Shown: positions 1 through 9,035, counted from the stretch's first letter. The stretch: 64,000 nt of DNA from Gracilimonas tropica DSM 19535 (GCF_000375425.1 NZ_AQXG01000002.1:575712-639711), one strand, 5' to 3'. Numbers and translations are program-made. Notes: generated by a model from the letters alone, not told the origin.

Positions 1-1850
1 TATTCACATACTCTCCAACAATAACCGGCGCTAAGCTGGTATCCGGGTTTTCCGGTACAACGGTCACAATATTCGATTTTGGTGACAGCACCTCCCCATT
101 CGCTGTATTTTCAGCTTTGGCATACACTTCTCCACCTGCAAAAAAAGTACCTCCACTCACTGAGATCGTCCAGTTGCCACTTCCATCAGCAGTGGTTGTT
201 CCGATTTGAGTACCATCGTAATAGAGATTTACCGTTGATCCGGCTTCTGCCGTTCCACTCACATCTTGAGATAATGATGACTCTGTAATTTCTGAAGTAG
301 TAATGACCGGAGCGTCAGTAACGGTAAGAGTTGACGCTGAGAATACAGCCTTTTCCGACTCACATTGACCAGTAAATTGTGCAGTAATCAATCTCCCTTC
401 TACATCCTGACTTCTCAACTGATTTGCACCAGAGGTCGTTTGGTCTACAACAAATGCACCGGTATTTACATCAAGGCTAGTCATGGCAGCACTTACAATT
501 GGGCTGTCCGCAGGATCCGTACTTGCATAAATGGTGCCGTCTGTATTATAAATTCTAATGGTAAGGTCAGATACAGTCAATCCACTTGGTACAGGAGAAA
601 CGGTTCCGTCTACAGACTTCCCTCCACCGGTAGCATTTACCGGAGCAGGACTACATTGCAAACCTGTTGCAAAAACGTTGTATTCATCGGTCTCCCCAGA
701 TATGCTTTTCCCATCTACATCTGCTTCGGCCTGAGCTTTTACTACTTGTCCCTCAGAAAGTGCTGAGACCGTTACAGACCATTCGTTATTTTGAACGGCA
801 TCCTCAAAAGTAGTTAGGACTCCATCAATATTAATAATGATATCGGTTCCGTCTGCCTCCACACTGGTACCGGAAATGGTCGTAGCACCTTCAACAAGAG
901 GGGTAAAAACAGAGGGAACATTTGTAACGGATGCCCCAAAACCACCACCCCCTTCTGCAATATCATCTAAGGTAGTTGGTGGAGTGGCCTCAACAATATT
1001 CACCAATGCCTGAACCGGGTCTCTGAAGTTTGAATCATTTACTCCGTTTATATCAGACAGGGTTCCCGTAATTCCACTTTGTGCTCTGGTAATGGTAGCC
1101 ATAGCAGCCCTGAATTCTGTGCTGCTTGGATTAAAAGTAAAACCACTGATAGCACTTTCTATTTCTGAAATGGGAACATAAAAATCATAGAAGTAACCAT
1201 TTGACCCTGTTACTGAAGTGTATGAAATCGATTTCTGAAAATGTTGTCCTTCTGAGAGTGTCGTTTCTAAAGTAGATATCCCTCCATTTAATGAATAGAT
1301 CGAGATGCCTTTGCCGGTTTCCAAAACTATTTCAAATTGAAACCCGGGATTTGAACTTGTAAAATTCGCACCTTTTGGGCCAAATGCGTTAAAATCAGTG
1401 TTGAAGAAGAAACTATATCCTTTAGAAGCGGTTGACTGATCTCCTATTCTGACTCTGAATAATAAATTGGACCCATCATATGACATAAAAGCGGCAGCTT
1501 GATTGGTATTATCAGAGCCAACTAAATCAGTATGTCCTCCCCCTGCTCCTGTTCGCACATCTTTAACGGGTTCTAATTGCAAAACTGGCAAACCGAAATA
1601 AGAAATCTCACTTTCCCCTACATCATTGAATTGAAACCCAGAACTCGTTTCTGAAACAAACCCATCTCCGTTTGGATCCAATACCAATCTTCCACTACCC
1701 TCTGCAGATTTAAATATCAACCCCGAAGTCTGCCCTAAAGCATCCACCCAACACTAATAGTAGGAATGCACAGACCGAAACAAAGGCATACTTTCCTTTG
1801 AATTTATTTAGAAAAAAGCCAATAAGGTGTTGATTGTATTCCAACTGCAT
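1..1850 (-). CDS. Large secreted Ig-repeat protein, partial, with frameshift after signal peptide
   Basis: A leftward gene whose C-terminus lies beyond position 1. The reading frame is open without a stop from 1753 down to 1. It encodes a mature N-terminus beginning around GQTSGLIFKSAEGSGRLVLD and then PNGDGFVSETSSGFQF, a conserved opening of large Bacteroidetes surface proteins, followed by a roughly 250-residue globular region and at least two Ig-like repeats with the NLYYDGTQIGTTTADGSGNW pattern. A signal peptide (MQLEYNQHL, then a hydrophobic run ending FLLLVLGG) starts at 1850 but is in another frame, which ends at a stop at 1710-1712. Such proteins usually end in a type IX sorting domain, which is not visible here. 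Cell-surface adhesion or gliding-type function is an inference. It lies 10 bases after the OmpA-like gene, so the two are probably co-transcribed. Confidence 0.75.
1713..1756 (-). other. Frameshift zone between signal peptide and mature protein
   Basis: The signal-peptide frame is open down to 1713, and the mature-protein frame is open only below 1754 because of a TAG at 1754-1756. The two are offset by one base. Removing one C from the CCC at 1747-1749 (plus strand) would join them as LLLVLVDALGQTSG, a normal signal-peptidase junction. A sequencing error, a real inactivating insertion, or slippage are all possible. Confidence 0.7.
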
Positions 1851-1860
1851 GTAAAATCGA

Positions 1861-3588
1861 CTATTCGTTATTTGAATTTTTTGTTGCCGGTACCAGGAAT
1901 GCATCTTCTAATCCCCGGATCTTTTGAATTTCTTTTAGCTTACTCATAGCATTTTCTACCTTGTGGTAGACCGGAGTCAAAATCGTGTAACCATTGCCCT
2001 CACTGCCCGACTCAATAGTGAGTTTTATATCTAACTGTTTGCTAACACGATCCTCAAATACCCTTGCTTTTTCTTTGTTTTTGAGTATCCCCAGTTGCAC
2101 CCTAAAGCCATAGTGAGGAACCAAGGCTGTTCGCTGTGAGTAGTTTGGATTCAGCTCTTTTTCCACAAAAATAGGCAGCGACTCTGTATAAGGATTAAAA
2201 GTCTCAATGCGGTCAGGGGTAATTCCAAAATGAATAAGGTCTGCCTTGATCTTCTCCGCGCGTGCCTTATCAAGTTCACGATAGATGGGCCGTTCGTACC
2301 CCTCGGCATTTATGGTCGCAATGTATAAGCTTAGTCCTTCATTTTGTTCGAGCAAACTGGCCGTCTCTTTTAACCGGTGGTAGCTGACTTCCGGGTTCTG
2401 AAATTTCAACCAATCAAATGAGAAATAGCGTGTTAAATAAAGGGGTTTTGCAATTTCAAAGGGAATTTCAGCATCAACCGGTTCCATGCTTTGAACGGTG
2501 ATGGCTGAATCCCGCTGGGTGAATAGCACTCTTCGGTTTTTGGCACGGCCTTCATCGGTTTCATTTTCTGCAACCGGACGGCTATCTCCATACCAGGAGT
2601 AATCCATGCTTCTGTAATCTACCCCGGCTTCCACAAAAGCCAGCCATACGGCCCGTGCGCGACTTTCCGAGATCATTTGGTTAACTGCGTCGGTTCCGGT
2701 AGCACTGGCATGACCGTACATCATCAAAGGCGCATCTGCGCTGAATTCAAATACCTGGGAAACCAGTCCGATCCATTCCCGGTCTTCTGAAGAGATATTG
2801 GATGAAAGCAGATCGAATTGAACATTGCGGTTATTCAATTTTGCGATCACCATATTATTGGTTTCCTGAGGTTTCAACTGAGCAGGCGGCAAGGGTACGC
2901 TTTGAATGGAATACATGGTTGGAGGGATATAGGGCTTCGGTTCCGGCTTGCTGCGTTCGAAATCAATCCCTATCGAAAGCCCCCAGTAACTTTTAGGCAC
3001 ATCATAACTGTTGAACTTGAGCATCGACAGTGTTTGATTGTATCCGGCACTCAGGTTCAAACTGGCACCCGCTTCCAAAGGAAGTTCAATTCCAAAACCA
3101 ATAGGGATAAACGGAGCCAATCCTCCTTTAAAATCCCAAAATGAGGAGGTTGGCAACGCATTTCCCATCTCTTGAGTCAGCGGATCTTCCGGGGCTACAA
3201 CTTCTAAGGGCTTGCTGTACAAAACACCTGCACCCACGTACACAAATAAATTGCTTCGTTTTCCAAAAAGTGAGGGTTCCGGAGAATTGAACAGCCTTGA
3301 TAAATGCTCCCCAAAACGATACTCAACCGGCGTAAGCTGACTTCTGTACCCCAAACCGGATATGATACCCGATGAAATACTGAACTCTCCAAAACGGTCT
3401 GGCCGGAAGCTGTGCTTATTATAAAGCCTGAAGTAATAATTCAGTCCGGTGTCATTGAATTGCGTATATCCCTGATGCATACCAATTTGGAGTCCCGGTT
3501 TATCCAGGAACATCTCCTTAAACTTTTGGGCATGAACCTGCCCATTGGTACATATCAGAACCAAAATAAAAGTAGTAAGTAACCTCAC
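1861..3588 (-). CDS. OmpA-family outer-membrane protein with C-terminal SPOR-like domain
   Basis: A 575-residue protein with a signal peptide (MRLLTTFILVLICTNGQVHA, cleaved before Q). Residues ~21-210 are rich in alternating aromatic and glycine patterns typical of an outer-membrane beta-barrel. Residues ~245-355 form an OmpA-like peptidoglycan-binding domain with the helix motif ISESRARAVWLAF and the closing segment DEGRAKNRRVLF. A second, more degenerate OmpA-like segment follows at ~400-480 (RELDKARAEKIKADLIHFGI). The last ~80 residues (VQLGILKNKEKARVFEDRV...) resemble a SPOR/sporulation-related repeat. It probably anchors the outer membrane to the wall, and from its neighbour it may help localise the downstream Ig-repeat surface protein. 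The double OmpA arrangement plus SPOR is uncommon. Exact substrate unknown. Confidence 0.8.
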   Translation of the reverse strand: MRLLTTFILVLICTNGQVHAQKFKEMFLDKPGLQIGMHQGYTQFNDTGLNYYFRLYNKHSFRPDRFGEFSISSGIISGLGYRSQLTPVEYRFGEHLSRLFNSPEPSLFGKRSNLFVYVGAGVLYSKPLEVVAPEDPLTQEMGNALPTSSFWDFKGGLAPFIPIGFGIELPLEAGASLNLSAGYNQTLSMLKFNSYDVPKSYWGLSIGIDFERSKPEPKPYIPPTMYSIQSVPLPPAQLKPQETNNMVIAKLNNRNVQFDLLSSNISSEDREWIGLVSQVFEFSADAPLMMYGHASATGTDAVNQMISESRARAVWLAFVEAGVDYRSMDYSWYGDSRPVAENETDEGRAKNRRVLFTQRDSAITVQSMEPVDAEIPFEIAKPLYLTRYFSFDWLKFQNPEVSYHRLKETASLLEQNEGLSLYIATINAEGYERPIYRELDKARAEKIKADLIHFGITPDRIETFNPYTESLPIFVEKELNPNYSQRTALVPHYGFRVQLGILKNKEKARVFEDRVSKQLDIKLTIESGSEGNGYTILTPVYHKVENAMSKLKEIQKIRGLEDAFLVPATKNSNNE

Positions 3589-3984
3589 ATGTATGTATTA
3601 AAAGCCAACGTTTTTCGTATTAACCCGCGCCAATGATACCAAACCCTTCCTATTCAGCCCATTATAATGGGCCAACGTATCTTTAGTTTTTTTAATGAAA
3701 TATTTTTAATCAATCGCTGATCAACATCCACTGAATAACCTGCTCTGATATTCATCCATCATCCGGTTTGGCACCAAGTAATGTTTTTTGCTTAAACCAC
3801 CTGGAGAGCAGATTTTTTCTAAAGCGAACAAAAGTCGCATTTATTAGGCTTACTTTCTATGAAATAATAGATTTATAAGAAAGCCTAACCTTTATGAGAA
3901 GCCTTTAATATTTTGAGCCCTATACTTTTAACCGGAACCTGATAATGGGTTTCTGACTGAGAGATATGCCCTGTTCCCTTAAAC
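3589..3984. other. 396-bp intergenic region without a gene
   Basis: Lies between the OmpA-like gene start (leftward) and the end of the glycerate kinase gene. I see no coding frame or RNA gene. It holds a perfect 16-bp palindrome at 3657-3672 and a weak hairpin (TTAGGCTT at 3844-3851 with AAGCCTAA at 3881-3888, 29-base loop). Presumably it carries the promoter of the leftward OmpA/Ig-repeat pair. Confidence 0.6.
3657..3672. promoter_or_regulatory. Perfect 16-bp palindrome upstream of OmpA-like gene
   Basis: GCCCATTATAATGGGC reads identically on both strands and contains a TATAAT core. It ends about 70 bases upstream of the OmpA-like start codon, so it could be an operator, a promoter -10 element inside a palindrome, or chance. 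No bound regulator is known. Confidence 0.35.
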
Positions 3985-5283
3985 TTATTTACCGGCTAAA
4001 AGAACTTGCAGATCCATTAAATTATTTCCGGTTGGCCCCGTTTTGATGAGCGTCTTCATTTGTTTGTGAAAAGCGTACGAATCAAAGTTTTGAAGATAAT
4101 CTTCCGGCTCAAGCTTCTTCTTACGTGCTGAAAGAGTGGTTTGAGAGTTCACAATAGCACCGGCAGCATCGGTTGGGCCGTCCACTCCATCGGTTGCAAG
4201 ACTAAGCAAGGACACCGGATGTTGCCCTTCCAACGATATGGCCGCTGTTAACGCCAAATGTTGATTTCGCCCGCCTTTTCCCTTTGTGGACTTTACATTC
4301 ACCGTACTTTCCCCAAAATAAACAGAAGCGGCCGGGGACTTACGGCTCCCCTTTTTTCCCAATATTGAAATAGCATCACCACATATCTTCTTAGAAATTG
4401 CGGTCACTTCCATGTCATAAGCCTGATCCTCAACCTCAACATTAAACCCTTTTTGACTGAGCCATTCCCCTGTATTATCTGCCAGTGTTTTAGCTCCGGA
4501 GACCAGATGATGTTGATGATGTTTCCAATCAGTATCCTCTTTTTGTGGATTCTCAGGAATATCTCCGTGCAGTCCCTTTGATATATGAATTCGAACAGCA
4601 TGCGGTACTTTATCCCATAGCTGATACTTCTTAAGGATATGAAAGGCATCTCTGTACGATGAATTGTCCGGAACGGTAGGACCGCTGCCTATCACTTCCG
4701 GGATATTCCCGGGTACATCAGAAAGAAGAACGGAAATCAGTTTATGCCCGGAAAGGAGAGCCCCAAGCTTACCGCCGCCTACATCGGAAATGTGCTTTCG
4801 AACGGTATTGATCTCTTCAATGGATGCTCCCGAATTTAACAGGGTTTCGTAGGCGGTACTCATTTCCTCAAGTTCTATTCCTGCAGGCAGAATGCAAAAC
4901 AGGGACGAAGCTCCTCCTGAGAGACAAAAAATCACGGTGTCTTCTTTGGGGATATTTGAAGCAAGCTGCCATAATTCATATGAAGCGGACAACGAATCTT
5001 CATCCGGATAAGGATGACTTCCTTTGAACACCTGTACCCGATCAGTCTCATCAGATACTTCATTGCTGATGATCATCCCATCCTTCACCCGATCCCCGAA
5101 AAAACGCTCTGCCTGTAAAGCCATCTCCACCGATGCCTTCCCTGCCCCCAGGATCCATATATCTCCGGCCGTTTCAAGTTTTGCGAGCACCGGTTTCAGG
5201 TTCAGGTCAAACAGGTACCCTGCCTGAATCTCTTCAACCAGTTCTTCTAAAATTTGATGCTGTTTATCAAGTTCTGCGCTCAT
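3985..5283 (-). CDS. Glycerate 2-kinase (DUF4147/MOFRL family)
   Basis: A 432-residue protein matching the type II glycerate kinase family, which phosphorylates D-glycerate to 2-phosphoglycerate with ATP in the cytoplasm. Visible motifs are GAGKASVEMA near residue 46, GSHPYPDEDS near 88, LSGGASSLFC near 120, VLLSDVPGN near 185 in the N-terminal DUF4147 domain, and LATDGVDGPTDAAGA near 365 in the C-terminal MOFRL domain. Length is normal for the family. It is the last gene of a leftward run after the exosortase and its partner; its start overlaps the upstream gene by 17 bases, so it is likely translated from the same message. The metabolic link to the exosortase module is not obvious. Confidence 0.88.
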   Translation of the reverse strand: MSAELDKQHQILEELVEEIQAGYLFDLNLKPVLAKLETAGDIWILGAGKASVEMALQAERFFGDRVKDGMIISNEVSDETDRVQVFKGSHPYPDEDSLSASYELWQLASNIPKEDTVIFCLSGGASSLFCILPAGIELEEMSTAYETLLNSGASIEEINTVRKHISDVGGGKLGALLSGHKLISVLLSDVPGNIPEVIGSGPTVPDNSSYRDAFHILKKYQLWDKVPHAVRIHISKGLHGDIPENPQKEDTDWKHHQHHLVSGAKTLADNTGEWLSQKGFNVEVEDQAYDMEVTAISKKICGDAISILGKKGSRKSPAASVYFGESTVNVKSTKGKGGRNQHLALTAAISLEGQHPVSLLSLATDGVDGPTDAAGAIVNSQTTLSARKKKLEPEDYLQNFDSYAFHKQMKTLIKTGPTGNNLMDLQVLLAGK

Positions 5284-5758
5284 CTGCAGCTTGTTTTTTT
5301 AAGGTGAATGCCAACGGAACCAATCCCAATGAACAAAGCGGGTTCATATATCTAATCAAGAAATCGGTAAGTGAGATCATCTGCAAGCCGATCAGGTTGG
5401 TCATCATAAAAAATAAAAGTGACAACGCCCCGGTTGCAAATTGAATAAGGATCAAAATGTAAAAGTATCTGGATTTAGCCTGTATAGCCAGCAGGCCTGT
5501 CAGGGACAATAAAAAGTGCAGCCCAAAAGGTACCGTGAAATATATCTCATCGAGCTGATTGCCCTGACTTATGAGGATATGATTGGTAACCGAATTTCCA
5601 TCCCCTTTAAAATTTAATTCCGGGTGCTGACTTACTACCGTTTCTGCGGCCGGATGAAAAATCCTCTCGTTGATCACTCCCCGGGCGGGACGAAGAATAA
5701 AGAAATAACCGGTTATAACTATTATTATCAATGCAAAACGCAATCCGTAATCACGCAT
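5267..5758 (-). CDS. Exosortase-associated polytopic membrane protein
   Basis: About 163 residues from the MRDYGLR start, which overlaps the exosortase stop by 8 bases; a start 39 bases upstream is possible but would use codons shadowing the exosortase tail. It has an N-terminal membrane segment (LRFALIIIVITGYFFIL), a ~60-residue exoplasmic loop, then three more hydrophobic segments (FGLHFLLSLTGLLAIQ, YFYILILIQFATGALSLLFF and around PLCSLGLVPLAF). No catalytic motif is seen. The translational coupling to the exosortase suggests it is its partner, as in the XrtX-type pairs described in Bacteroidetes, but I assign that subtype only by context. Its role (substrate presentation or complex stability) is unknown. 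Confidence 0.6.
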   Translation of the reverse strand: MRDYGLRFALIIIVITGYFFILRPARGVINERIFHPAAETVVSQHPELNFKGDGNSVTNHILISQGNQLDEIYFTVPFGLHFLLSLTGLLAIQAKSRYFYILILIQFATGALSLLFFMMTNLIGLQMISLTDFLIRYMNPLCSLGLVPLAFTLKKQAADERRT

Positions 5759-6278
5759 GTGCAGCTGTTCTTTTAGGGGTAAAGTTGGTGTCTGCAAAGT
5801 TCACCCATATCATCCACAACAGAAAAATGACGATATAGAATATTGCTGTCGTGGAATAGTCATGTGTAAAATCAAAGAATTCTGGCCACATGGCCTGGGT
5901 TACCACCAAAGTCATTATACGGGCGATATTAACCAGGTAGATCACCCCAATGCCCACCACACAAAAACTGAGACGATTTTTAAAATCTCCGGGATACGAC
6001 AAGATAAAACCAAGGAAAAGTCCCATTGCGGCAATACCGTTACACCCATTCACGATCTCCACACCGGGGTATTCACCGATTCCGATGATACGGTTTACCG
6101 CAAAAACCTCGAACCCAAGCCACTCAAGGATACCCGCGCTGGTTCCTATGATATTCAGGGATAGCCAGCGATCGAGTGAGCCATCAGGAAGCAGCCACAG
6201 CTCATAAAGCATGTACCAGCCCGCAAATATCAACAGTGCCTTTAGAACAAATTTGACGATAGGTGATCTTATGTCCAT
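5751..6278 (-). CDS. Exosortase-family transpeptidase (XrtX-like)
   Basis: A 175-residue integral membrane protein carrying the exosortase/archaeosortase catalytic triad: Cys79 in EIVNGCNGIAAMG, Arg120 in YLVNIARIMTL, and His139 in DFTHDYSTTAIFY. Hydrophobic segments surround these residues. Exosortases cleave C-terminal PEP-CTERM-like signals from exported proteins and transfer them to a surface polymer. The size is that of the small single-domain exosortases common in Bacteroidetes. It is the first gene of a leftward operon with a membrane partner and glycerate kinase. No target protein with a recognisable tripartite C-terminal signal lies in this window, so the substrate must be elsewhere. 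Subtype (X versus F) is uncertain. Confidence 0.82.
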   Translation of the reverse strand: MDIRSPIVKFVLKALLIFAGWYMLYELWLLPDGSLDRWLSLNIIGTSAGILEWLGFEVFAVNRIIGIGEYPGVEIVNGCNGIAAMGLFLGFILSYPGDFKNRLSFCVVGIGVIYLVNIARIMTLVVTQAMWPEFFDFTHDYSTTAIFYIVIFLLWMIWVNFADTNFTPKRTAAHA

Positions 6279-6364
6279 TCCATTATTATCATTGATTTGT
6301 CAGGATTCCTAAAATACACCCTTTTGTTTTTTTATAAACCCTTTTCTTAGAAATTTAAAGACCT

Positions 6365-6390
6365 AAAAAAAGCGACTCAATGAGCCGCTT
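6365..6390 (-). terminator. Intrinsic terminator after sulfotransferase gene
   Basis: Stem AAGCGACTC (6370-6378) and GAGCCGCTT (6382-6390) with a 3-base loop and one mismatch, followed on the minus strand by a T-run (the A-run at 6365-6371). It lies 45 bases past the sulfotransferase stop. Confidence 0.6.
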
Positions 6391-6402
6391 CTTATACTTC
6401 TT

Positions 6403-6437
6403 CCTTCGAGGTTCGGTGATGGATCTTTGATGTTCTA
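6403..6437. repeat. Degenerate spacer repeat R1, copy at sulfotransferase 3' end
   Basis: The string at 6403-6435 (CCTTCGAGGTTCGGTGATGG and onward) aligns with the repeat at 25173-25204 (CCTTCGATGTTCGGTGTTCA and onward). It abuts the stop codon of the sulfotransferase gene at 6435-6437. See the other R1 copies at 25 kb and 39 kb. Confidence 0.5.
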
Positions 6438-7163
6438 ATCGCCGGCCATTTTCATAAGCTGGTCGTAGGCTTCCTGAGAACGTTCCAGCAGGTCTTCCAA
6501 CTCTTCAGGAAAAGGTTCGTTTTTAGATTTATATGCTCGAAACCCGGTAGAACGGTGGACGTTATGGTACCAGTATTTTGCCCAAACGCCATCTTCTTTT
6601 CGGGGCCCGGCCGGCCATCTCAACATAGATTCATCAAATGGAATCCCAAGTGTTCCGCAAAGTTCACGCAGCCGGGATTGCGGATATTGAAGTATATCCT
6701 TGGAATCAACTATGATCGGTTTTTTATCAATGGACCTAAGGTATTGCACAACTTCCAGGTGTTTTTCGTAGCCTACATCCTGCATGGTTGGATTCGGGAC
6801 CTGTTTAGCATAAGACGGAAGCATATCTTTGGGCGGCCGCGTAAGTATGATATTGACCGTGTCTTCCATGAACGACCAATCCAAATTCACCAGGTGGTGT
6901 GTCATGTTCTTAAAAAAAGCTATAGGGGTGTCGTAGTCGCCGAGAATAACGTCTTCCACTACCTTTTGCCCGTCATTCTCCTGGCTTTCCATTACTTCAT
7001 CGGCGCCAGGGTGATAGTCTTTAGCATCTGTATTTGCCAGATAATGAGCATACAAAGGTTCATCCACAACCGTGGTATCCTCCCGTTGTGCAAAGGCATA
7101 CATCAGCGCCGTTGAAATATTACGTGGACCGCTCCACAAACAAATTCGTTTTGTCTTTAACAT
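6435..7163 (-). CDS. Sulfotransferase-like P-loop protein
   Basis: About 242 residues from the MLKTKRICLW start; the reading frame extends 48 bases upstream but an A/T-rich leader precedes this ATG and the fold begins directly after it. The N-terminal 5'-phosphosulfate-binding-like loop is CLWSGPRNISTALM, and NIILTRPPKDMLPSYAKQ resembles the 3'-phosphate-binding region; GVWAKYWYHNVHRSTGF lies near the end. This is the branch of the sulfotransferase/P-loop superfamily found next to class IV aminotransferases. The two genes here are consecutive and leftward, about 100 bases apart. From memory, plants carry fusions of these two domains (branched-chain-aminotransferase-like proteins), which would support a joint function, but the substrate is not known. 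Confidence 0.72.
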   Translation of the reverse strand: MLKTKRICLWSGPRNISTALMYAFAQREDTTVVDEPLYAHYLANTDAKDYHPGADEVMESQENDGQKVVEDVILGDYDTPIAFFKNMTHHLVNLDWSFMEDTVNIILTRPPKDMLPSYAKQVPNPTMQDVGYEKHLEVVQYLRSIDKKPIIVDSKDILQYPQSRLRELCGTLGIPFDESMLRWPAGPRKEDGVWAKYWYHNVHRSTGFRAYKSKNEPFPEELEDLLERSQEAYDQLMKMAGD

Positions 7164-7264
7164 GTATTTATTCTTTATGATTGATGAACGTCTCGATGGC
7201 TTCACCTTCATTTCATTAAACTTATCAGCCGGTCGAAACGAGATTTATATTCTTAATGAAACAA

Positions 7265-8188
7265 TCAAGCTTTTGCCCTGATAACTTCAGCTTCAATAGC
7301 CTGATCGTATAATGATTGCAATCTTCGGGTCATGATGCCCGGTACTTTTTCAGCAAGAACCCTGCCATCTACCCGGGTTACCGGAGTTAAACCGCCAAAA
7401 CTACCGGTTACAAAAGCTTCATCCGCATCATAGACATCAAATAAAGAGAAATTCTTTTGATAACACGGAATCCCCGCATTATCACATACCTCTATCACTT
7501 TGGCACGAGTGATCCCATTCATACAGTATTGCCCTGTAGAAGTCCATACTTCTCCATTTTTCACCATAAAAAAGTTGGTGGCGTTACAGGTTGAGACAAA
7601 TCCGTTGATGTCCAGCATCAAAGCCTCATCGGCTCCTGCTTCCAGCGCCTGAATAAGTGCCTGAACTTCGTGCAGCTTACTGTGGCAGTTCAACCGGGGA
7701 TCCAGGTAATCGGGTGAGCCCCGACGAATGGTACTGGTAAACAAACTGACACCACGATCCCTGCTTTCCGGGTCGGCTTTTTTGTATTCTGCGATGATCA
7801 CTAAATTAGGCCCGCTGATCGTCAGCCTTGGATCTTGCGAAGGCGTTTTCTTAATGCCTCTGGTAAACATCAACCGGACGTGAACTCCATCTTGCATGTC
7901 GTTCGCCTTAAGAGTTTCCCAAATCTTTGCGGTGATTTCTTCGCGGGTCATGCCAAGATCCATACCAATCGCCTTCGCTCCCTGAAATAGCCGGTCGTAA
8001 TGTTCCTTCAGAAACACTAATACACCGTTGTGAAGGCGAAAACCTTCCCAAACGCCATCTCCGACCAAATAGCCGCTGTCGAATACTGATATTTTCGCCT
8101 CATTCCGGGGAAGCAGTTCACCGTTCACGTAGATCAGAACGTCTTCATTTCGCGGGTCTTCCACCGCATTATGTGTGCCGTGCGTCAT
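7265..8188 (-). CDS. Class IV aminotransferase (D-amino acid/branched-chain type)
   Basis: PLP-dependent fold-type IV aminotransferase of about 307 residues from MTHGTHNAVE; an in-frame ATG 27 bases upstream gives 316. Motifs: YVNGELLPRNEAKISVFDSG near the start, GDGVWEGFR, the lysine in LNCHSKLHEVQAL (Lys180 counted from the longer start) that should form the PLP aldimine, and EALMLDINGFVSTCNATNFF containing the usual cofactor-contact region. It differs from the canonical IlvE encoded at 20418-21509, so it is probably not the main branched-chain transaminase. Pairing with the downstream sulfotransferase-like gene hints at a dedicated amino-acid-derived pathway. Substrate cannot be read from sequence. 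Confidence 0.8.
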   Translation of the reverse strand: MTHGTHNAVEDPRNEDVLIYVNGELLPRNEAKISVFDSGYLVGDGVWEGFRLHNGVLVFLKEHYDRLFQGAKAIGMDLGMTREEITAKIWETLKANDMQDGVHVRLMFTRGIKKTPSQDPRLTISGPNLVIIAEYKKADPESRDRGVSLFTSTIRRGSPDYLDPRLNCHSKLHEVQALIQALEAGADEALMLDINGFVSTCNATNFFMVKNGEVWTSTGQYCMNGITRAKVIEVCDNAGIPCYQKNFSLFDVYDADEAFVTGSFGGLTPVTRVDGRVLAEKVPGIMTRRLQSLYDQAIEAEVIRAKA

Positions 8189-8296
8189 AAATTTATTTGT
8201 GATGATTGCACCCAAATAAAAGAAAATTACGACACGGTTGCGAATTTCTTTGTTTAGCGGCTTTGAGAAAGGGTTTTACCCGTTAATAGCAGGTTA

Positions 8297-8971
8297 CTAC
8301 TCCTCAAAGACCAGCGCTTCCGGATCGGCTCCAAGTTCTTTCAGGTACCCCATAACTGACTCGTTGAATGGCATAGGCCCACACACATAAAAGGGCTGAT
8401 CGAAATCATCGATCTGTGATGCGAGAAAGTCCTTGTCAATGAAACCGTCCAGGAATATATGATCCCCCTTGGGTTTCTCATCGGTGATCACATTTACAAA
8501 TTGATCCCCAAGCATTGTTTCAAACTCATCCTTCAGAATTATGTCTTTCTCCGTCTTGTTGGAAAAAATGAGCTTATTCCCACTGATCTTACCTTTCTTA
8601 TAAAGATCGCGCAGTATAGCGATGAAAGGCGTGACACCGGCTCCACCGGCCAAAAAGACTCCTTCTCCCTTATATTGAATGGTTCCCCAGGGCTCATCAA
8701 TAATAAGGGAATCTCCGACTTTCAGCTTACCGATCTGCTCGGTCACACCGTCGTGATCGGGGTACACTTTGATCACAAATTGCAAATGGTCTTCATCGTT
8801 CAAAGAAGTGAATGTGAAAGGACGTTTTTCATCCCGCCAGCCCTCTTTATCGATAGCGACTTCTGTAGCCTGACCCGGTTCAAATTCAAATCCTTCCGGT
8901 TTTTCGAATGTGATCTTGCGTACGTCGTGTGTTACTTCTTCAATGTCTGTGATTTTCAGTGTATGTGCCAT
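8297..8971 (-). CDS. Ferredoxin-NADP reductase-like flavin oxidoreductase
   Basis: A 224-residue FAD/NAD(P)-binding reductase. Residues 1-100 form the FAD-binding barrel with the RPFTFTSLND motif (RxxTxT, flavin phosphate/isoalloxazine contact), and the C-terminal half carries GGAGVTPFIAILRDL for NAD(P) pyrophosphate binding and FYVCGPMPFNESVM, the usual CGP motif. It probably passes electrons between NAD(P)H and a small carrier or oxygenase. No ferredoxin or 2Fe-2S domain is fused to it and none is adjacent. It ends about 70 bases from the start of the aminotransferase gene and may be transcribed upstream of it. Confidence 0.82.
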   Translation of the reverse strand: MAHTLKITDIEEVTHDVRKITFEKPEGFEFEPGQATEVAIDKEGWRDEKRPFTFTSLNDEDHLQFVIKVYPDHDGVTEQIGKLKVGDSLIIDEPWGTIQYKGEGVFLAGGAGVTPFIAILRDLYKKGKISGNKLIFSNKTEKDIILKDEFETMLGDQFVNVITDEKPKGDHIFLDGFIDKDFLASQIDDFDQPFYVCGPMPFNESVMGYLKELGADPEALVFEE

Positions 8972-9035
8972 AATTTTATCTTATTTGATCTTCTATCATA
9001 CATACAAAAATCACCGTAAAAGCATTCAATAACTA

